Shown here one piece after another: positions 50,739 to 54,487 of a stretch of 54,487 nucleotides of DNA (the first letter of the stretch is position 1; the number at the start of each line of letters is the position of its first letter). The notes under the pieces are model-generated. The model saw only the letters and a program-made list of their open reading frames with translations, made no database searches and was not told the origin of the DNA. This DNA is from Candidatus Kuenenia stuttgartensis. GTDB lineage: Bacteria > Planctomycetota > Planctomycetia > Pirellulales > UBA1268. Where the stretch lies: assembly GCA_945877135.1 (NCBI GenBank), contig CAMCQY010000009.1, positions 1-54,487 on the forward strand, read 5' to 3'. A program made the position numbers and the translations under genes.

Positions 50739-53204
50739 CTATTTCGTCAGGAAGAGCGGGCTCGCGGTGATCGCGTGGATGAGGGACCGCACACCAAAAT
50801 CCTGCGCGGCGGTCACATCGAGCAGTCGCTCCACCTCGCGGCGGTCGGCGTAATGGATCTCCGATCCGCTCGCGTACACGAGAAGTTTTTCGAGTAGGTT
50901 GCGGGCAACGGCCCGTCGGTCTTCGAGAACCGCGGCCCGGAAGCCGTCGATATCGGAGAACATTTTGCCAGCGTCGATCTCGCCTGAGGGATCGACCTTG
51001 GGCCCGTGCTTGTAGTGGATGCCGAAGACGCCCCCCCGCAGCGTGCCCGTCGCCGGCTCCCCCGCGCCGAGCGACCGGTAGCGGTCGCGATACCCGCCGA
51101 TCACGTCGAACGATTCAAGTGCGAAGCCGGGCGGGTCGATCGTCGCATGGCAGCCCGCGCAGCTCGCGTCGGCCCGATGCTTCGCGAGTTGTTCACGGAT
51201 CGTGGTCGCGCCGCGGGTGTCGGGATCGACCGAGGGAATCCCCGGTGGCGGCGGCGGGATCTCGCGGCCCAGCAGCCGTTCGTTCACGAAGGCCCCGCGA
51301 ACTACGGGCGATGTGGTCGTGCCGTTGGCGGTCACCTTCAGCACGGCCGCCTGCGTGAGAAATCCACCCCGGTGGCTGTCCGCTGGCAGCGGCACGCGGC
51401 GGATCTGCGAGCCATCAACCCCCGGGATTGCATAGAGCTCCGCGAGCTTGCCGTTGAGCATCGAGAAGTCACTGGCGATCACGTTGGCCGCCGGAAGATT
51501 CTTGTCGAGCATTTCACGGAGGAACGCCCGTGATTCCCAGACCATCGACTCCCGGACATAGGGCATCATGCCGCCGTTGAGCATCGCCACCTCGGGATAG
51601 AGGCCCCTGTCGGGAGTCGTGTCGTCGATCGTGGCGAGCTTCAGCCATTGGTCGAGGAAGTCGGCGATGAAGCGATCGCTCTTGCTGTGTGCGAGCAGGC
51701 GTTCGACCTGCGCGTCGAGCACAGCTGGATCACGGAGGCGGCCCGCTGTGGCCAGCGTGAGCAGCTCGTCGTCAGGCGTCGAGTTCCAGAGCCAGAGCGC
51801 CAGCCGCGTCGCGATCGCCGAGTCGTCGAGCGGCCCAGTCTGCTCCTCGCGAAAGAGAAATGCCGCCGAGCAAAGCGCCGTGGCGTAGGCTTGTCGCAGC
51901 GCGATGCGGAACGGGACTTGTGCGGCGAGTCCGCTGCGAACGATCCCCACGAACGACTCGACCTCGGCGTCGGGCACCGGCCGGCGAAACGCCCGCGGAA
52001 GAAACGCCGCCAGGAGCCGCCGCGCCTCCTGCTCCGGGTCGGCGGGCGGCTCGGGGAGGTCGCCGTAGAGCCGGCGATGGCTCTCGGGCGGCCAGGCCGC
52101 AGCGAGTGGGCCCTCCACCTCGAGAGAATCGACGGCGACGCCCGGGCCGACGTAGGTCACGATCGTGTGGTGGTTCCATTCGCGGATCGTCTCGGCATCG
52201 ATGTTGACCAACGCCCCTTTGTCGAGCCAGGCCGTGATCTCGTGCGTCTGGGGCAGGAGCGACGGGGCGTCGAAAAATCCCAGCGGCTGGTTGCCCGACC
52301 AGAGCGCGGCCACTTCCGTGCGGTCGTTCGGCTGAATCACGCCACGATCGCACCAGAAGCCCCAGGTCGTGAGCCGGAGTGAATAGTGTCCGGCGTGCGG
52401 TGCCGTGAAGAAGGTGCGCTTCGCGATGTTGTTGCCGCCGGAGATGAAGGCGATGCTGCTGGTGCTGCCAGACGTCTCGGCGGGCTGGAAGCATTCGACG
52501 AGAAAGGCCTCCTTTTGACCAAGCTGGTGGGCGAACGCGTCCTGCCCGCGAATCACCAGCTTCTGCGGCGGGGGCGGCGTTGCGGCGGCGGTCGCCAGGT
52601 CGAGCGCCCGGTTCGCGGCGGCGAGATACTGCCGAACCTGCACCGGAGAGATCGCGAGTCCTTCCCCGACCTTATCGAAACCGGCGCGGCTGCCGTCGGC
52701 AGGCAGCATCTCCTTCACCCGCAGCCAGGGCATTGCGAGCAGGTCTTGGAGCGCGTGTTCATATTCCGCGCGGGAGAGCCGGCGGATCGCGGCCCGACCG
52801 TCGCCAGCCCGGCCCGCGATATCGGCGGCGAGCAGCCTCGTGTCGAGGCCGTCGAGAAAGGCGCGCCGGTCGGGCGCAGGAATTGGACGTGCCTCGCCCG
52901 GCGGCGGCATCTCGCCACGCGTCACGCGGTCGTGGATCCGGGTCCAGCGTTCGACCGTCTGCCGGTGTCCGAAATCGTCGCCAAGCGACTCGATGGAGAA
53001 GCCGCCCTCGGAACCGCCGTCGGCATGGCATTCGCCGCAGTGGGCCGTCAGGAAAGCCCGCCGGTTGCCGACCAGATCCGCGGAGGCGGCGCCGCCGGTC
53101 ACCGCACAAATAAAAGCCAACAACGTGGCAAACGTGGGCAACGCGAGCAACCTGGCCGACATGGCCGACATGGCCACCGTGGCGAAAAGCCTCGGTCGCT
53201 TCAT
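50739..53204 (-). CDS. Cytochrome c-containing DUF1587/DUF1592/DUF1588/DUF1585 protein
   Basis: The 821-residue exported protein starts at ATG 53204, whose first base is shared with the stop of the DUF1552 gene (TGATG). After a signal region it has a heme-type CGECH (in HCGECHADGGSEG) with GEMPPPGEARP. Next come RRLSRAEYEHALQDLL (DUF1587), FLPRAFRRPVPDAEVESFVG (DUF1595), ATRLALWLWNSTPDDELL (DUF1592), RGGFLTQAAVL and CAGCHATIDPPGFALESFD (DUF1588), and a terminal DUF1585. This is the classic planctomycete partner of DUF1552 proteins, probably a periplasmic redox protein; function unproven. Confidence 0.92.
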   Translation of the reverse strand: MKRPRLFATVAMSAMSARLLALPTFATLLAFICAVTGGAASADLVGNRRAFLTAHCGECHADGGSEGGFSIESLGDDFGHRQTVERWTRIHDRVTRGEMPPPGEARPIPAPDRRAFLDGLDTRLLAADIAGRAGDGRAAIRRLSRAEYEHALQDLLAMPWLRVKEMLPADGSRAGFDKVGEGLAISPVQVRQYLAAANRALDLATAAATPPPPQKLVIRGQDAFAHQLGQKEAFLVECFQPAETSGSTSSIAFISGGNNIAKRTFFTAPHAGHYSLRLTTWGFWCDRGVIQPNDRTEVAALWSGNQPLGFFDAPSLLPQTHEITAWLDKGALVNIDAETIREWNHHTIVTYVGPGVAVDSLEVEGPLAAAWPPESHRRLYGDLPEPPADPEQEARRLLAAFLPRAFRRPVPDAEVESFVGIVRSGLAAQVPFRIALRQAYATALCSAAFLFREEQTGPLDDSAIATRLALWLWNSTPDDELLTLATAGRLRDPAVLDAQVERLLAHSKSDRFIADFLDQWLKLATIDDTTPDRGLYPEVAMLNGGMMPYVRESMVWESRAFLREMLDKNLPAANVIASDFSMLNGKLAELYAIPGVDGSQIRRVPLPADSHRGGFLTQAAVLKVTANGTTTSPVVRGAFVNERLLGREIPPPPPGIPSVDPDTRGATTIREQLAKHRADASCAGCHATIDPPGFALESFDVIGGYRDRYRSLGAGEPATGTLRGGVFGIHYKHGPKVDPSGEIDAGKMFSDIDGFRAAVLEDRRAVARNLLEKLLVYASGSEIHYADRREVERLLDVTAAQDFGVRSLIHAITASPLFLTK

Positions 53205-54454
53205 CACGCCCACTCCAGGCCGGCGAGCCGACCGGTGCCCAGCGAGAACGCATCCACCTCGAACCCCATCCGCTGCAGCATCGAGGTGTAGAGATTGGCC
53301 AGCGGCGTCTGCTCCTTGAACTTGAGATACTGGCCATGTCGGAAGCCGCCGCCGGCGAGGATGATCGGCAGATTCCGGGAGTCGTGCTTGTTGGCGTCGG
53401 AGAGGTTTGAGCCGTAGAGCACGGTCGTGTGGTCGAGGAGCGAGCCACCGGGCTCCGCGATCCCCTGCATCGTGCCGAGCAACCGGTCGAGCGATCGGAA
53501 GAGCATCGTCTCGATCATCTTGAGCTGGGCGATCTTCGCCTCGTCGCCGCCGTGGTGCGTGAGCCCATGGATCTGGTCGGTGATCCCATCCATGTTCGGC
53601 CGGACGTAGATCTGGCCGAGACAGACCGTCACGACGCGGGTGCTGTCGGTCTGGAGCGCGAGCCGGGCCATGTCGTACATCAGGTTCGTGGCCTGTTCCA
53701 TCTCCTCGTTCTTGACGTCCGCGGGTTCTGCCATCTCGACGGCCGGCTTCGGCCGCCGCTCCCAGGCCTCGCCCTCGACCAGCGACTGCTCCACGTCGCG
53801 GATCGAACCGAAGAACTGCTCGATCCGCTCGCGGTCGCGGCCGCCGGCCCGCCGACTGAGTCCGCGGGCATCGTCGCGGACGAAGTCGAGGATGCTCCTG
53901 CCGCTCTTCAGGTCGGCGATCCGCTGCTCCGTCTCGGCCGGGGCGCCCTGCACGAAGAGTTTGCGATAGACCGCCGCGGGGCTTCCGATCATCGGCATCT
54001 CGACGCCACTGCGGAGGATCGACGGCGTGCCCGTGCCGATCGTGCCCACCAGCAGTGGCAGCGAAGGAAACCGCGTCTGGCTGCCGATCTGCTCGGCGAC
54101 CAGTTGGTCGATGGAGATCGTGTTCTTGAAGTTGCTCGCCGTGGGCTGCGGGGCGCCGCTCAGGAAGGTCCGGGTGGAGCGGTGGCCGTCGGAGTTGTCC
54201 AGATGCGAGAGGCCGCTGAAGACGGTCATCCGGCTGCGATGAGCCGAAAGGATGTCGAGGTAGGGCGTCGACTCATAGTCGGGGCCGGCGGTCTGCGGAA
54301 AGAAGTTGCCCGGCAGCACGCCCATGTCAGCCATGATGCAGAGCATCCGCTTGGGTGGCATGCTCGCGGCCGCCGCTCCGCGGGCGACCGATTCGAGCCA
54401 CGGCAAGGCAATGGTCACGCCGGCGGCACGGAGAAATTGGCGGCGGCTGGCCAT
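53204..54454 (-). CDS. DUF1552 protein with Tat signal
   Basis: The 416-residue protein is a complete DUF1552 member: Tat signal ASRRQFLRAAGVTIALPWLE, then KRMLCIMADMGVLPGNFFP, TVFSGLSHLDNSDGHRSTRT, FLSGAPQ, SIDQLVAEQIG, LDFVRDDARGLSRRAGGRDR and VLYGSNLSDANKHDSRNLPI. DUF1552 belongs with DUF1501 in the sulfatase/phosphatase-like fold set and is exported folded. GGAG lies 9 bases before ATG 54454. It is the first gene of a two-gene operon with the DUF1592-type cytochrome protein, sharing one base. Confidence 0.93.
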   Translation of the reverse strand: MASRRQFLRAAGVTIALPWLESVARGAAAASMPPKRMLCIMADMGVLPGNFFPQTAGPDYESTPYLDILSAHRSRMTVFSGLSHLDNSDGHRSTRTFLSGAPQPTASNFKNTISIDQLVAEQIGSQTRFPSLPLLVGTIGTGTPSILRSGVEMPMIGSPAAVYRKLFVQGAPAETEQRIADLKSGRSILDFVRDDARGLSRRAGGRDRERIEQFFGSIRDVEQSLVEGEAWERRPKPAVEMAEPADVKNEEMEQATNLMYDMARLALQTDSTRVVTVCLGQIYVRPNMDGITDQIHGLTHHGGDEAKIAQLKMIETMLFRSLDRLLGTMQGIAEPGGSLLDHTTVLYGSNLSDANKHDSRNLPIILAGGGFRHGQYLKFKEQTPLANLYTSMLQRMGFEVDAFSLGTGRLAGLEWA

Positions 54455-54487
54455 GGCGGGACTCCGAAGGCGGGGCGGGCGGTGAGA

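Noticed and set aside
1-54487. tRNA, rRNA, CRISPR array or riboswitch
   Set aside because: No cloverleaf-like, rRNA-like or regularly spaced repeat sequence was seen on reading both strands; a dedicated covariance-model scan could not be run.

Overview
The window looks like a chromosomal segment of a GC-rich planctomycete (phylum Planctomycetota, probably class Planctomycetia). The diagnostic genes are the paired secreted families that are characteristic of, and heavily amplified in, that phylum: PSD1-type cytochrome/DUF1549/DUF1553 proteins with DUF1501 partners (two pairs) and a DUF1587/1592-type cytochrome protein with a DUF1552 partner. A Tat-exported Gfo/Idh/MocA oxidoreductase and an LL-diaminopimelate aminotransferase-like protein fit the same picture. 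I saw no rRNA, tRNA or CRISPR array, and no convincing intrinsic terminator.

Layout. 1-4.8 kb is an accessory patch: a clipped hypothetical gene, a HIBADH-family dehydrogenase, a DUF4160/DUF2442 pair, a VapB-like antitoxin whose PIN toxin survives only as its N-terminus, and a large serine recombinase preceded by an overlapping, very basic 56-residue ORF with a TTG start. 4.8-17.8 kb is a DNA-end-processing block: a hookless SbcC/YhaN-like ATPase with an SbcD-like nuclease (4-base overlap), a YbjN-domain gene, then recC-recB-recD with 4-base overlaps throughout. 18-24.5 kb is mixed: a [2Fe-2S] metallochaperone-like protein, an ADP-ribosylglycohydrolase-family protein of visibly lower GC, a fasciclin-domain protein, a decayed partial copy of the dehydrogenase at 217-1071, an MFS transporter, an aldehyde dehydrogenase and small hypothetical genes.

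24.6-36.6 kb holds two paralogous exported amidohydrolases flanking a rhodanese and a beta-lactamase-fold serine hydrolase. After them come a two-gene module (membrane receptor with a class III cyclase domain, then an MscS channel with a cyclic-nucleotide-binding domain), a tiny acidic ORF, the aminotransferase and a lipoprotein. 36.6-45.8 kb is one leftward run, PSD1-DUF1501-PSD1-DUF1501-photolyase, nearly every junction overlapping. 46-54.5 kb holds a cyanophycin-synthetase-like protein with a truncated, P-loop-less Mur half, a Gfo/Idh/MocA oxidoreductase, an exported protein of unknown function and a DUF1552-DUF1592 pair.

Most interesting points: (1) the cyclase domain has lost both metal-binding Asp residues, and the neighbouring channel's nucleotide-binding cassette also appears to lack its phosphate-binding Arg, so the pair may have left cyclic-nucleotide signalling together; (2) the cyanophycin-synthetase-like protein has the one-active-site layout known for CphA2; (3) a photolyase is translationally attached to a PSD1/DUF1501 operon; (4) two junctions record past rearrangements, a DUF2442/PIN double truncation and a dehydrogenase fragment abutting the MFS and fasciclin genes.
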